NCBI GenBank assembly: GCA_002411345.1
Contig: DHSL01000015.1
Location: 6,454 to 70,453, forward strand
Source: Bacteroidales bacterium UBA5287
GTDB lineage: Bacteria > Bacteroidota > Bacteroidia > Bacteroidales > Dysgonomonadaceae
DNA length: 64,000 bases
Direction: 5' to 3'
In this document: positions 36,788 through 47,642 of the stretch, one piece after another
Position numbering within the stretch: position 1 is the first letter of the stretch
Layout of the letters: each line of letters starts with the position of its first letter
The notes under the pieces: generated by a model
Database searches by the model: none
What the model was told of the DNA's origin: nothing
Seen by the model: the letters and a program-made list of their open reading frames with translations, nothing else
Program-made: the position numbers and the translations under genes

Positions 36788-38830
36788 TTATTTGTTATAA
36801 ACAGGAAAAGCAGATATTCTCAATCTTGCTGCTCCCATTGGAATTAATGTTATATCTTCAGTTTTTTCAAAAGTTCTATTTTCCTTAATAGGAAGCTCAC
36901 TAGTAAGCCCATATTGATCAATTTTCCATTGAGAAATCTTTTTACCTTTAGCTTTAATCTCAATAGGAGCACTGCCTACAGTAAAAGGAAAATTATCAGT
37001 TGGCCATTCCTTTTTAACTACTTTAAAGTTTTCTTCTAAAGGAGTAGAATCATCTATAACTAAAGCATAGTTCCAGTCACTTCCTGGATATATTTCGTAA
37101 CTTGGCCATTTACTTGCATCAGCATTTTTTTGCCATTTTGAATCACCAATAGCCGTTTCAACACTACCTACCTTAACATAATTCTCTTTTATCTTGAGAG
37201 AAAAAGTAAGAGGACCATAATTGATACTTCTGCTATCCTGATTAACATGCCATACGGATTGAGACAATTCCATAGGCACATTAAATACAATCACATCACC
37301 ATTTTTCCATTCTCGCTCTATACAAACATATTTACCCTTTTCCAACTTTTTATCAATAGTTTTACCATTAATAGAGACTGTGGCTTTGCTTGTCCACGAC
37401 GGTACTCTTAGATAAAGTGGGAAAGTTACTTTGCCTGAGGTTTTTAATTTAAAACGAATGGATTCTTCAAATGGATAATTCGTTTCTTCAATAATTTCAA
37501 CCGTTTTGCCATTTGTTACTTTAACAGTTGCTTCACATGCACCATAAATAGCTGCAGCAATACCGTTATCGGATGTAGCCATAATCAAATGTTCAATGAA
37601 ATAGGGCCATCCCTGACCATGATTATGCTGACAACAACGACTGCTAAAAGGATTCATAGCTAAAAACGGTCCACGGTTATCAATACCTGGATTATGGTTT
37701 TTTGAATCACTTATAGTGTGATTTGGTGAAGTAATATATCGTAGCGACTTAAAGTCTGGCATTACAGCTGCTGGATATGAATTAAAAGCAACCTCCTCAC
37801 AATGTTCTGCCCAAAATGGATCGCCTGTCATCAATAATAATAATTCATCTGATGCCATCTGTTCTACAAAACCACAGGTTTCAGTACCTTGACGTGGATC
37901 AATATATCCCATTCGTGCATTTTCATCTGCTCCAAACATTCCACCAGGTACCTGACCGAATGTGTTTCTTATTAAATGATGAACATTATATGTAGCAATC
38001 AAATCGGTTGAATCTTTCGAATACATGTAATATGTTGCCGGTTCACGAAAACTTTGAGCGATATTTACATTGTGCCAATTAGGTAATGTGGAACGCTGAC
38101 GCCAATTAGCTGTGTTTTTATGAGTTTTTTCAGCTAATTCTAATAAAAACTTATCACCAGTAATATTGTAAAGCCAATAAACACTCAATAAATTATCACC
38201 TCCACGACTATTTTCCCAATAATCTTCAAGAAATTTATCATCTGGTAAATTCAACTGCCATTTGAAATAATTAGTCATCAATTCAATCACTCGTTTATCC
38301 TTAGAATATTCATAGTATGATTGAAGACACCAAATCATAATCATATTACCCCATAAATCAGGTTTGCCATTTTTTTCAATATAGGGACCAAAATAACCAT
38401 CCTCACGTTGACTTTTGAAAACTGCTTCGAGCCATGATTTGGTTTCATCAATCATTTTCTTATCATCTAGGATATATGCCATATTACCATATCCTTTCAA
38501 CCAATAGGGCACTTCTTCCCAACCATAATCTGTACCTGTTCCTAACCAGGCATTATTATCCTTGTCAAGCCAGGCACTAATTTCTCCCAAATGACCGTTT
38601 AAACCGTTTTTCTGTAATTCCAGAAAACGATAAATCCAACCTTTTGGCTTCACATCTCCCACGGGTAGTTTCATGAAATATTGAGGCAATAACGGCGCAC
38701 GGTTTTGTGAATAATTGGAATGGATAGCCTGCATCGCAGGTCTATCCACCAATGTTACCTTGACGTTATTTTGTGCGCTTAATGAAAACAACCCAAATAA
38801 AAGTATTAAGGACAAAATAATTCTATTCAT
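36788..38830 (-). CDS. GH127-family (DUF1680) beta-L-arabinofuranosidase-like protein
   Basis: The 680-residue protein has a signal peptide (LFGLFSLSAQ) and an alpha/alpha-barrel of the DUF1680/GH127 type: VKPKGWIYRFLELQKNGLNG, WLKGYGNMAYILDD, EDGYFGPY and TETCGFVEQMASDELLL. SSRCCQHNHGQGW (around residues 396-405) holds the paired cysteines; in GH127 one is the nucleophile and both bind zinc. The usual CCPPN reads CCQHN here, so it is a divergent member and may belong to a related family. It probably releases beta-L-arabinofuranose. Its stop lies 20 bases before the HTCS start. Confidence 0.82.
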   Translation of the reverse strand: MNRIILSLILLFGLFSLSAQNNVKVTLVDRPAMQAIHSNYSQNRAPLLPQYFMKLPVGDVKPKGWIYRFLELQKNGLNGHLGEISAWLDKDNNAWLGTGTDYGWEEVPYWLKGYGNMAYILDDKKMIDETKSWLEAVFKSQREDGYFGPYIEKNGKPDLWGNMIMIWCLQSYYEYSKDKRVIELMTNYFKWQLNLPDDKFLEDYWENSRGGDNLLSVYWLYNITGDKFLLELAEKTHKNTANWRQRSTLPNWHNVNIAQSFREPATYYMYSKDSTDLIATYNVHHLIRNTFGQVPGGMFGADENARMGYIDPRQGTETCGFVEQMASDELLLLMTGDPFWAEHCEEVAFNSYPAAVMPDFKSLRYITSPNHTISDSKNHNPGIDNRGPFLAMNPFSSRCCQHNHGQGWPYFIEHLIMATSDNGIAAAIYGACEATVKVTNGKTVEIIEETNYPFEESIRFKLKTSGKVTFPLYLRVPSWTSKATVSINGKTIDKKLEKGKYVCIEREWKNGDVIVFNVPMELSQSVWHVNQDSRSINYGPLTFSLKIKENYVKVGSVETAIGDSKWQKNADASKWPSYEIYPGSDWNYALVIDDSTPLEENFKVVKKEWPTDNFPFTVGSAPIEIKAKGKKISQWKIDQYGLTSELPIKENRTFEKTEDITLIPMGAARLRISAFPVYNK

Positions 38831-38831
38831 A

Positions 38832-41375
38832 TTATTTCGTGTTTTCTTTTATAAGCTTTTGTTCTAGAAGCTTCATATAATATCCGCCAACAACAGAACG
38901 CGCTTTGAAATTCATTCTTTCTGCAGTTTTAGTATCATGCCAATCACTAATAGGAACACGAGATTTAGTTTCATTTGCATATTTATATACATTATCAACC
39001 AATGCATTAAAATCATTCATATCCCCTGTTAACGAAGCAGTCCACATAATCCAATCAGATTTAGTATATGTAGCACGGTTATCTAATGGCAAACCGTATT
39101 CATTTTGTTTAGTCAAATAATATGCCATTTCTTTTTTGGCAATCTCAGGATCAAAGATATTAAATCCTAACATTTTATCCCAAATTAAATTATATTTTTG
39201 ACTCCATGTTCCGGCTTTATCAAATGTAAGTTTATAATGATCTCCATCATTTGCCATTGTTTCCCAATCTGCAGCCATTTTTTTTGCAATATCCATATAC
39301 TTTTGAGCTACATCTTTTTTCCCTTGCATATCAGCTAACATTCCATAAGATGCAATTCCCATGATTGCCTTAATTGAAAGATTTGCATTATGTGCAAAGT
39401 GCCCGGCAAAATCATCTGTACATAACTGATTATCGGGATCTAAACCTTCTTCAACAAGATAATCTGTCCAGACGGTCAACACATCCCAATGTTTAGCAGC
39501 ATAATCAGCATTACCTTCTAATTTGGCAAGAGCTGCAGTTAAAATTATGATATTTCCGGATTCCTCAATTGGCATATCGCCACCGTATGTCTGACCGTTA
39601 GCTATAGGATAAGTACCCACATCATGAGCTGCAAAAGGTTTTGTCCATTTTCCACTTTCGCTGTAGTAAAAGATATGATTCATCATGCCTTTTACTAGTT
39701 CAGGATTATAAATCAAGAACAAGGGAGAAGAGGGATAGGTAATATCAACTGTTCCAATTGAACCATTACTATTATTTTCTTTCGATAAAAACAGAAGAGT
39801 TCCATTTTCATCCTTTACCAATTTATGAGCTGCAATAGCGTGACGATAAGTCAATGCACACAATTCAGCATATTTTTTCCCACCCGCTTTTTCAGCATCA
39901 TCCAACAAACTGCGGTTGAATTTATCACAACGTTTCATGATTGATACATAATCTGTCTCAGCACTTTTGAATGCTTGAAAAATATCTACCTTACCATCAT
40001 TCGTCCAATATCCTTTCAAGTTTTTCTCAAAATATTGAATTGAATAAATATCATCATAACCAAGCATGATATATCCCGTTTTCTTATCACCTGAAACTTT
40101 GCCCAAATCACGACTATAAGCAAGAACTGTCATATCTTTCGTCATATTCCCCGAAAGATTTTCTTGTTTTGCATCAGAGATTACACCATTTTTTTGGAAA
40201 GCTTCTTTCGTATCCCAATAATCTCCAAAATTCAGTGTTGCTTTGTCATTAGCTGTACCGGTTAAATAAAAATAACCCCAATCAATTCTTACATCATCAC
40301 CTTTCTTTTGAAGTAATGGTTGTTCTACTGAACCTGTTTTGAGGAATGTTCTTCCATCCTTTTCTATCTTTTCAAAATCAACAGCCTGACTCTCATCATG
40401 AACAGCCCATTGTGAAGTTGCTTCAAAATAAACTTGAACATCGTGCGATGCACTATCTTTTGATTTCACCTGATAAGAAACATAACTAACCGGACGAGAA
40501 ACAAGTGTTAGATCATCTAATAGCAAAGGTGAAGTAAAAATAACATCTAATTCAACTTGTCCACAGTCGAAAGTATAGACTGTCTGGGTAGGCAATACGC
40601 TTACAGATTTCTGTTCTGCAGTTTGTTCGAATGACACACGGTCTTTTTCTCTCTCATACAAACCAAAATCTACATATCCACCCCCGGTCCTGTTATGACA
40701 ATGAGCAGTGATAATGTTCTCACCTTTCTTCAATGATGCCTTAACTTCGTCAGACAACTCCTCAACCACATTGTATTTCCATGAATAATCCGTTCCAACA
40801 ACTTTAATCCCATTTATATACAATTCAAAGATATCATCATGTGAATAGTTTAGATAGATAGTTTTATCAGCTAAATCTTCATCAAGATTGAATGTACGTC
40901 TCACCCAAATGTCTTTTGTCTGCCAAAGTGTTGAGAGCTTTGGTTCATTAGGTGTGCCAAAAGCGGATTGTCCGGTCTTCCAAGCATCATCATTAAATGA
41001 AAGACTTTTCCAGGAATCTCCTTTAGGTTGATCAAAAGTATATTTGCCTTCCCATTTTTCTTCCTTTACTGTAGGAAGTACTGGTTTAAGTGGCAACTTC
41101 TCTTTTCCTAGAAAACGAAATACTTCGCCGTCAACTCTTAAAGCTCCCAATAGAGGAAACTCCTTATCAGTCCAATGTCTTGGCTGATCATCATATAAAT
41201 TATTTGTATAAGACCACGCGTTAAAATAGGGATCCACAGTAACCAAAGGAAATGCTGGCGCACGCAATTGAGTTTTTAAGTCTGTTGGAATTATTCTCTC
41301 AGACACCATTTTTTGCGAACAGCTTACTAATATTGCTACTGTTAAAAGGAAAAAACTGTTTTTGAATATTGTCAT
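38832..41375 (-). CDS. DUF4965/DUF5127/DUF1793 glutaminase A-like lipoprotein
   Basis: From the ATG at 41375 the protein has 847 residues with a lipoprotein signal (VAILVSC). It follows the fungal GtaA-like architecture: an N-terminal DUF4964-type part (RAPAFPLVTVDPYFNAWS) into which a jelly-roll module is inserted (about 90-240), then DUF5127 (LDVIFTSPLLLDDLTLVSRP), DUF4965 (YRHAIAAHKLV, YPSSPLFLIYNPELVKGMMN) and a C-terminal alpha/alpha-barrel (WTDYLVEEGLDPDNQLCTDDF). The family is called glutaminase A by homology, but in Bacteroidota PULs it is a suspected glycosidase. It ends 1 base before the GH127 start, so the two are co-translated. Confidence 0.8.
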   Translation of the reverse strand: MTIFKNSFFLLTVAILVSCSQKMVSERIIPTDLKTQLRAPAFPLVTVDPYFNAWSYTNNLYDDQPRHWTDKEFPLLGALRVDGEVFRFLGKEKLPLKPVLPTVKEEKWEGKYTFDQPKGDSWKSLSFNDDAWKTGQSAFGTPNEPKLSTLWQTKDIWVRRTFNLDEDLADKTIYLNYSHDDIFELYINGIKVVGTDYSWKYNVVEELSDEVKASLKKGENIITAHCHNRTGGGYVDFGLYEREKDRVSFEQTAEQKSVSVLPTQTVYTFDCGQVELDVIFTSPLLLDDLTLVSRPVSYVSYQVKSKDSASHDVQVYFEATSQWAVHDESQAVDFEKIEKDGRTFLKTGSVEQPLLQKKGDDVRIDWGYFYLTGTANDKATLNFGDYWDTKEAFQKNGVISDAKQENLSGNMTKDMTVLAYSRDLGKVSGDKKTGYIMLGYDDIYSIQYFEKNLKGYWTNDGKVDIFQAFKSAETDYVSIMKRCDKFNRSLLDDAEKAGGKKYAELCALTYRHAIAAHKLVKDENGTLLFLSKENNSNGSIGTVDITYPSSPLFLIYNPELVKGMMNHIFYYSESGKWTKPFAAHDVGTYPIANGQTYGGDMPIEESGNIIILTAALAKLEGNADYAAKHWDVLTVWTDYLVEEGLDPDNQLCTDDFAGHFAHNANLSIKAIMGIASYGMLADMQGKKDVAQKYMDIAKKMAADWETMANDGDHYKLTFDKAGTWSQKYNLIWDKMLGFNIFDPEIAKKEMAYYLTKQNEYGLPLDNRATYTKSDWIMWTASLTGDMNDFNALVDNVYKYANETKSRVPISDWHDTKTAERMNFKARSVVGGYYMKLLEQKLIKENTK

Positions 41376-41395
41376 AATTATTTTTTTAAAAAACA

Positions 41396-41424
41396 AGAGG
41401 TCGCAATGAATAATTGCAACCTCT
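41396..41424 (-). terminator. Intercistronic hairpin/attenuator inside PUL 2
   Basis: On the minus strand AGAGGTTGCAAT pairs with ATTGCGACCTCT (12 pairs, one G-T) around a TATTC loop, and TTGTTTTTT follows. It sits between the DUF3823 stop (41439) and the DUF4965 start (41375), about 20 bases before that ATG. Confidence 0.75.
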
Positions 41425-41438
41425 CATTTGAATACAAT

Positions 41439-42113
41439 TTATTTTAAACGAACGATATCCGAATAAATTGATTGATCAGCACCAACAGTTCTAACACCAA
41501 CTCTGGCAAAAAGAGCCTTGGCAGCTGCAACTTTTGCATTACCTGACAAATCCATTGACAAATTCAATGTACCTGGTTGTTGATTTTTAAAATCTTTACG
41601 TGCAATATTGTTTACATCATCTACAAAAGAGGTTTTGCTAACTAACAAAGTTACATAGTCGATGTTTGCTGAATTGACAATTTTATCAACTTTGAATGTC
41701 GCATTCAATTCTGATCCAGTCAGTTTAATTGATTCATCTGATATTGTAAAATATGGAGTAACCTTGACCTCTACTTCTGTTGAACCTTTTAAATTAACAA
41801 CAATAGTATCACGAGTGTTTACCCAAGGACCATTCTTGTCTCTTGTAACAAGCTTATACTCTCCATCGAACAGCAACGCTTCAAATGTACCATCTTGACC
41901 TACATATACGCGAATATTGTCCCTCAACTGATAACCATCCTGATAAAGCTGTAGTTGTATAGCTTCTCCTGTTCCTCTTAAACTCAATGCTTCTCCATTG
42001 TAAGTGATTTTTCCGTGCAATTTTGATTGTGGTGCATCGTAATTATCTAGTCCGCAACCTGTAAGCAAAAATGACGCAATTGTAATCAAAAAGATATATG
42101 TATATTTTTTCAT
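41439..42113 (-). CDS. DUF3823-type SusE-position lipoprotein
   Basis: This 224-residue protein has a lipoprotein signal (FLLTGC). Residues about 30-125 form a DUF3823 beta-sandwich (SKLHGKITYNGEALSLRGTG, IQLQLYQDGYQLRD, FDGEYKLVTRDKNGPW), followed by a second beta-rich domain (SVVEV-like strands, KVDKIVNSANIDYVTLLVS). DUF3823 proteins regularly follow SusD and are thought to bind glycan at the cell surface. It lies 30 bases after SusD. Confidence 0.85.
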   Translation of the reverse strand: MKKYTYIFLITIASFLLTGCGLDNYDAPQSKLHGKITYNGEALSLRGTGEAIQLQLYQDGYQLRDNIRVYVGQDGTFEALLFDGEYKLVTRDKNGPWVNTRDTIVVNLKGSTEVEVKVTPYFTISDESIKLTGSELNATFKVDKIVNSANIDYVTLLVSKTSFVDDVNNIARKDFKNQQPGTLNLSMDLSGNAKVAAAKALFARVGVRTVGADQSIYSDIVRLK

Positions 42114-42143
42114 ATGATTATTTTATTTTTCATTAAATAATGA

Positions 42144-43970
42144 TTATTGATACGGATTCTTAACAATCTTAGGATTGTTGTTAATCCATCCCTGATCAAT
42201 GAAATTGTAATAATTTTTCATTTCAAAATTTCTGGGATTTGGAGACATATGTGTCGCAATTTTATCGAACACCCATTTGCCATTATTGGGATTACTAGGA
42301 TCATTAACCAAATATGGAAACAATGCCCATTGTTGAGCAGTTGAGCTATTTTGTACTCCATTCCATACTTTATCGGCCAATCTCCATCGCTTCAAATCCC
42401 AATAACGGTGATCTTCAAAAGCAAACTCAACCCTGTTTTCACGTACAATATCATTAAATGTAACTGAGGTCAAAGACTGAATACCTGCTCTTTCACGGAT
42501 CATATTTAAATATGTAAGTGATTTGATTGGTTGATTTAGTTCATATGCTGCTTCTGCTGCAATCATAACAGCTTCTGCAAAACGAAAGCGAGGAAACCAC
42601 ATTTCACTTCTACGACCACGAGTGGATGCACTAGGAGTTTCATCTAAAAATTTACGGAAGAAAAATCCGGTTTTATTAATAAACTGATTATTTGTAGTGG
42701 TAGGTCCGTTGACAGATGTAATCAATATTTTATTATCATCAGTCACACCTGGTTCACTGGTTCTAAATTTCCATACACCATTTTCCAAGTATTTTTGACC
42801 AGCTTGTAAAACGACTGGTGTACCTTTGAAAACTGCTCCCGGATAGATAACTGTACCCCAAAGACGTGGGTCTTTATTTGCAAATGCATCTTCTGGTTTG
42901 TCATAGAAGATATAATTACCATTAGCATCTTTTGTTTTAATAGCTCCGTCGCGATCGTTAATATATTCAAAATCTTCAACCAAATTTAAGATCGGACCCG
43001 CATAAGCACGGTCAATATCTTCTGCATGAGAAGGAGGAATATTACTTTGTGTAAAACCGTTTGTCTGACCGGGATATTTATAGTCTCTTGCCCAGATTAC
43101 CTCTTTATTGTTCTCTTTCACAGAAAGTGCTTCATAAAAATTACGTCCCCTATCATCAGGTTTAGATAGTTGTAATTCATACTTTCCACTTTTAATAACA
43201 TCTTCTGCTGCTGTAAGTGCTATTTGATAATATCCTTGAGCTAAATTAGCTGGTATTCCTACTTCGCCTCCCGATGTTTTTATTGGACTGGCCATTTTGT
43301 TGTTGTAGTTAGCAAGAGAACCTGCATATACAGCGGCTCGTGCCTTCAACATCAAAGCAGCCCATTTAGTAGCTCTAGCAGCTCTAACAGAAGGATCTAC
43401 AGGAAGAAAATCTTTTATAGCATCACATTCAGATATGATATAATCATAGAGTTCAGCTTCAGTAGAACGTGGATATTGTAAAGCTGTAATATCCATACCT
43501 GGAGTATATTCGAACACTTCGTCACCTACAATCGGCATACCACCCATTCCACGAACCATATTAAAATATAACCATGCTCTAATAAATCGGGCTTCACCTT
43601 CCAACTGTTTTTGGGTAGCGTTATCTAATACAGTTGATGCCCTAACTCCTTTCAAAAATTGATTCAAATTACGTAATAGTGAATAATCGTAAACTCTCCA
43701 CCGATCATCCTCAAATCCACCACGATTGTCAGGCCCACCATCTGTTTTTGCTGCTTCATCTAAAATCGTATAAGAATAAGAATCATCAATATGTTGTCCC
43801 CATGTAATTCTTCCGTAAAAATTTGATAGTACGGATTTGATCATAATAGCATCGCTAAAAATCTGGTCGTCAGAGAGAATCTTATCGGGCTCTCTTTCCA
43901 AGAAATCAGAACAGCTACTCAGAGAAAAGAGTGCTACTAATAATGCGATAAATATATTTTTAATTTTCAT
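42144..43970 (-). CDS. SusD/RagB-family nutrient-binding lipoprotein (PUL 2)
   Basis: The 608-residue protein opens with a lipoprotein signal (FSLSSC) and SDFLEREPDKILSDDQIF. RNLNQFLKGVRAS, LEGEARFIRAWLYFNMVRGMGGMP and the C-terminal FRFAEAVMIAAEAAYELN ... LNMIRERAGI ... ENRVEFAFEDHRYWDLKRWR are standard SusD segments. It lies 6 bases after the interrupted SusC gene. If SusC is truly dead, this SusD has no encoded partner in PUL 2. Confidence 0.95.
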   Translation of the reverse strand: MKIKNIFIALLVALFSLSSCSDFLEREPDKILSDDQIFSDAIMIKSVLSNFYGRITWGQHIDDSYSYTILDEAAKTDGGPDNRGGFEDDRWRVYDYSLLRNLNQFLKGVRASTVLDNATQKQLEGEARFIRAWLYFNMVRGMGGMPIVGDEVFEYTPGMDITALQYPRSTEAELYDYIISECDAIKDFLPVDPSVRAARATKWAALMLKARAAVYAGSLANYNNKMASPIKTSGGEVGIPANLAQGYYQIALTAAEDVIKSGKYELQLSKPDDRGRNFYEALSVKENNKEVIWARDYKYPGQTNGFTQSNIPPSHAEDIDRAYAGPILNLVEDFEYINDRDGAIKTKDANGNYIFYDKPEDAFANKDPRLWGTVIYPGAVFKGTPVVLQAGQKYLENGVWKFRTSEPGVTDDNKILITSVNGPTTTNNQFINKTGFFFRKFLDETPSASTRGRRSEMWFPRFRFAEAVMIAAEAAYELNQPIKSLTYLNMIRERAGIQSLTSVTFNDIVRENRVEFAFEDHRYWDLKRWRLADKVWNGVQNSSTAQQWALFPYLVNDPSNPNNGKWVFDKIATHMSPNPRNFEMKNYYNFIDQGWINNNPKIVKNPYQ

Positions 43971-43976
43971 ATTATT

Positions 43977-46900
43977 TTAAAATTTTAGTGTTAAACCAAC
44001 ATTGACTATTCGCATAGTAGGATAAGCCAATCCGTTTGTATCGTTTATCTCAGGATCGACACCAATCAAGTTTGTCAAACCAAAAAGGTTCTGTCCAGCC
44101 ACATAGAACCGAAGATCTGAAATTGAGGTCCTGTTCAACAATGAATTGGGAAGTGAGTAACCAAATTCTAGATTTCTTAATTTCAAGTATTTAACATTTT
44201 TCTTCCAGAAAGTACTGTTCCAATAATTACTGTGACTACTGTTTCCAATTAATAACATTGGATATTTACCTGGAATTAACTCACTGTTCGCATCCCATAT
44301 ATCTGCAAGACGCCATGTATTTTCCATATAATATTGGGGGTTGTTACCACCATCGTGGAAGGGATTACGTTGTTCCCACTCTTGATACCACGTATTCATT
44401 GCACCGCCTGTTAAATCGAATGCAAGATCAAAACCTTTCCATAAGAATGAGAAATTAAATCCATAATTAAAGATAGGTGTTGAATCCTGTCTGTAACCAA
44501 TTGGCCTTTCATCCATTCCGTTGATAACACCATCACCGTTAATATCTTTATATTTCACATCTCCAGGGCGTAGAGTTTTATTTCCTTGACGGTCATTGTC
44601 AATAGGCCATGTAGCAATTTCTTCCCAACTCTGAAACTGACCATCAGCTTGCAATCCCCAATTCAGGTAACCATATCGTTCTACTATAGAATTCCTATAT
44701 ACATTCCAAGAATTACTGAAACGAGGTTTATATCGATCCCAGTCATAAAAACGAGAATAGGTAGCATTAGCTGCAATTGAGTAAGTAAGTTCATTTACTT
44801 TATCACTCCATTTAAGAAGCAAATCATAGCCACGATGTCTATCTGAATTTAGGTTTTCCTGTGGAAGGCTAAACCCTACTTCAGAAGGTAATAAAATATC
44901 ATATTTTGAAGCCGGAAGGCCAGTTCTTAAACGATCAAAATAGTCAAAAGAACCTGAAAGCTTGCCTTTTAAGAAACTTGCATCTACACCAACATCAAAT
45001 ATTTTTGCTTTAATCCATGAAAGAGTAGTAACAGGAAGTCCACGGGGAGCTGTACCAATCGTGTACTTTCCGTCGATCACCGAACCACCGTTCTTATAGG
45101 TGTATCCCCCTAAGTAATCAAAAGCACTATAACCACTTACATTATCATCTCCTAACAATCCATAGGATGCTCTCAGTTTAAAATCACTGAATGTATTTGA
45201 TAATTTGCTTTCACGCCAAAAATTTTCTTCTGAAATTCTCCATCCTGCAGAGGCTGAAGGAAAAAATCCCCATCGTTGATCAGTTGGGAACTTCCAAGAT
45301 CCATCATAACGTCCTGAAAATTCAACTAGATATTTTCCGGCATAGTCATAATTGAATCGTCCCAAATAACCTAATCTAGCTTGTGTATTATTTCCAGTAT
45401 CATCATAGGTATCCATAGTTTCATAGTCGATCAAATGCAATGCATTAGATGTAGGAATTGAGTGAACCCATGTTGTAGGGGTATCTCTTTTGATTGTTTC
45501 GGCACCAAGAATAGCGGCTATAGAATGATCTCCAATTTTTTTATTATATGACAACTGAATGTTCGAGGTTATCTCCTCATTATAGCCTTGTCTACGCTCT
45601 CTCCAAGGATTGGTGTTCTCGAAAATAACTGGATAAGTATCAGTGTCTTTATTGTAACCATATAACTTGTAGGTATACTCCTGATTATCCATTCGTTGAT
45701 TAGCTAAGTAGTAACTCACCAACGCTTTAGCCTTCAAACCGTCGGCAATTTCATATTCTGCGTCAAAATTGAGTTGTACAACACGCCAGGTATCTTCAAA
45801 TCTACCGGATAAATCATAAGTAAGCCAGGCAAAATTTGTTCCAGCCTCAGTAGAAGTCAATGTCGGATAATTTGGATTGTCATTAGCAAAGGGTCTTCTG
45901 GTAGGTAGATTACGATAAGTACCAAAACGTGGGAGCCAATAGTCATCACCTCCTGGTACTCCTGGATTCACCCTTTTTTCTACACGTCCATTCATCCCTG
46001 CGCCTACTCTAAGTTTATCGGTAATATTTGCATTCACATTCATCTGAACGTTTGTACGAGTAAAACCTCCATAATTAACGATAATTGCATCCTGATTTAA
46101 ATTACCCACACTTAGATAATAATTAATTTTGTCTGATCCACCGGATACATTGGCATTAACATATGTTTGTGGTGAAACCTCCCAGATATAGTCATACCAA
46201 TCAAAAGGTTGATACCCTTTTTCTGTTCCTTGTTGCCATTTCTCATAATCTTCTTTTGAATATCGATAGTTAGTGGCACCCTGTACAGTTTCGGACTGAA
46301 TATAATTTTTGATATATGTCTCCGCTGTGGCTGGTTTCGGAAAATCATATAAGCTTTGCCATCCATAATAACTATTAACTGTTACGGTATTTTTGGTATT
46401 ACGTGCTCCTTTTTTAGTGGTAACAACAATTACACCATTGGCAGCACGAACTCCATAAATTGAAGCTGATGCGTCTTTTAATACCGATATTGACTCAATA
46501 TCATTAAAGTCGATATTATTGAATTGACCAGCATCTTATTGAATACCATCAATAACGTAAAGAGGAGCCCCCATGTTTCGAATTTGAATATTCGTCGTTG
46601 AACCGGGACGACCATCCTGTTGACGAGAATTGATACCAGCAATTTTTCCGACCAATGCACCTGAAGCAGTCGATGACTTAGAACGACTCAAATCCTGAGC
46701 GCCGATCACGGAAATTGCTGATGTCAGAGATTCTTTTCGTTGAGCTAAACCGAAACCGGTTACAACCACTTCACTCAACATTTCTGAATCTTCAATCAGT
46801 ACGATATCGATAGTTCTTCGACCGCTAACTTTAAGTGTCTGTTTCTGCATACCAATATATGATACTTCAAGTGTAGCATTTGAAGCAACATTATTTAGTA

Positions 46901-47099
46901 TAAATTCACCATCGGAATCGGTTACTGTACCAGTAGAAGTTCCTTGTACTTGGAGTGTGACTCCCACAAGAGATTCCCCGTTCACATCTTTCACTGTCCC
47001 GCTCACAGTAATGTTTTGAGCGAACATACCCAAGGAAGTAATCCATAAAAGTGTGGATAACAATCCTTTCATCAAATTTAAAAAGTTTTTCTTTTTCAT
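43977..47099 (-). pseudogene. SusC/RagA TonB-dependent transporter with one in-frame TAA (PUL 2)
   Basis: The whole span is a single reading frame of 1041 codons with one internal stop, TAA at 46538-46536 (codon 188). Before it: signal peptide, carboxypeptidase-like domain and SEVVVTGFGLAQRKE. The stop interrupts the plug just after LYVIDGIQ; the frame resumes with DAGQFNNIDFNDIESISVLK and runs intact through the barrel to the C-terminus VNVGLTLKF. CAA, AAA or GAA could each become TAA by one change. No second lesion is present, so this is a very recent nonsense mutation, a readthrough site or a base-call error. Without readthrough no transporter forms. Confidence 0.88.
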
Positions 47100-47642
47100 T
47101 CTCCCATTTTGTTTAGATTTTAAAATAAAAATTATCTAATAAAGTCCAATTATATGTTTACATTCTGAATTCGATTAAATAGAATAATAAAGCAACAAGT
47201 GTAAGCCTGTAAAATTGTTTTTTTAAACAAACTTCTGTTTAATTATATCTGTACTCTTTTAATTCTTATTAAAATAATTTGTTTTTTTGATTTACGTCCA
47301 ACAATAATAGCTTTGAATAGGTAATTATACATATTTATTAAAGATCATACTGCATTTCTATGGGCATTCATTAATTTATTACACAATATTTTTTTAAAAA
47401 ATTACTTTTCAAAAGTATATAAAAACTAAAATTTTCACTGCAAATTTCATCTCAAAAAATAAAAGAAAAGTGTCAAACAGAGAAATATTTGACTATTGAA
47501 TTGATTTTCTATTGATTACAAAATAACAAAAATCATAGTATTAATAATTCCAAGTCAATCAAAATTCTTAAAAATTTTCATTATCACTTATTATTTTAAG
47601 TTAATATTTTACTCAAAAGGTTTCAATTTTGGTATTGTCATT
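47100..47642. other. Long AT-rich leader upstream of PUL 2
   Basis: This stretch of 543 bases has no supported coding frame. Apart from the promoter candidate at 47410-47444 it is low-complexity AT-rich DNA between the SusC start and the sulfatase relic. Confidence 0.5.
47410..47444 (-). promoter_or_regulatory. Promoter candidate for PUL 2 SusC
   Basis: On the minus strand TTTG (47444-47441) and TACTTTTG (47417-47410) match the -33/-7 consensus with a 23-base spacer. This would give a leader of about 300 bases before the ATG at 47099. Confidence 0.45.

Noticed and set aside
46112..46366. 84-codon minus-strand frame inside the broken SusC
   Set aside because: It is in another frame than SusC; the SusC frame itself continues through this region with clear homology.
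43977..47099. Alternative genetic code or general stop suppression explaining the in-frame TAA (SusC) and TAG (63217-63215)
   Set aside because: Dozens of other genes in the window end normally at TAA, TAG and TGA with correct family lengths, so the standard code applies.
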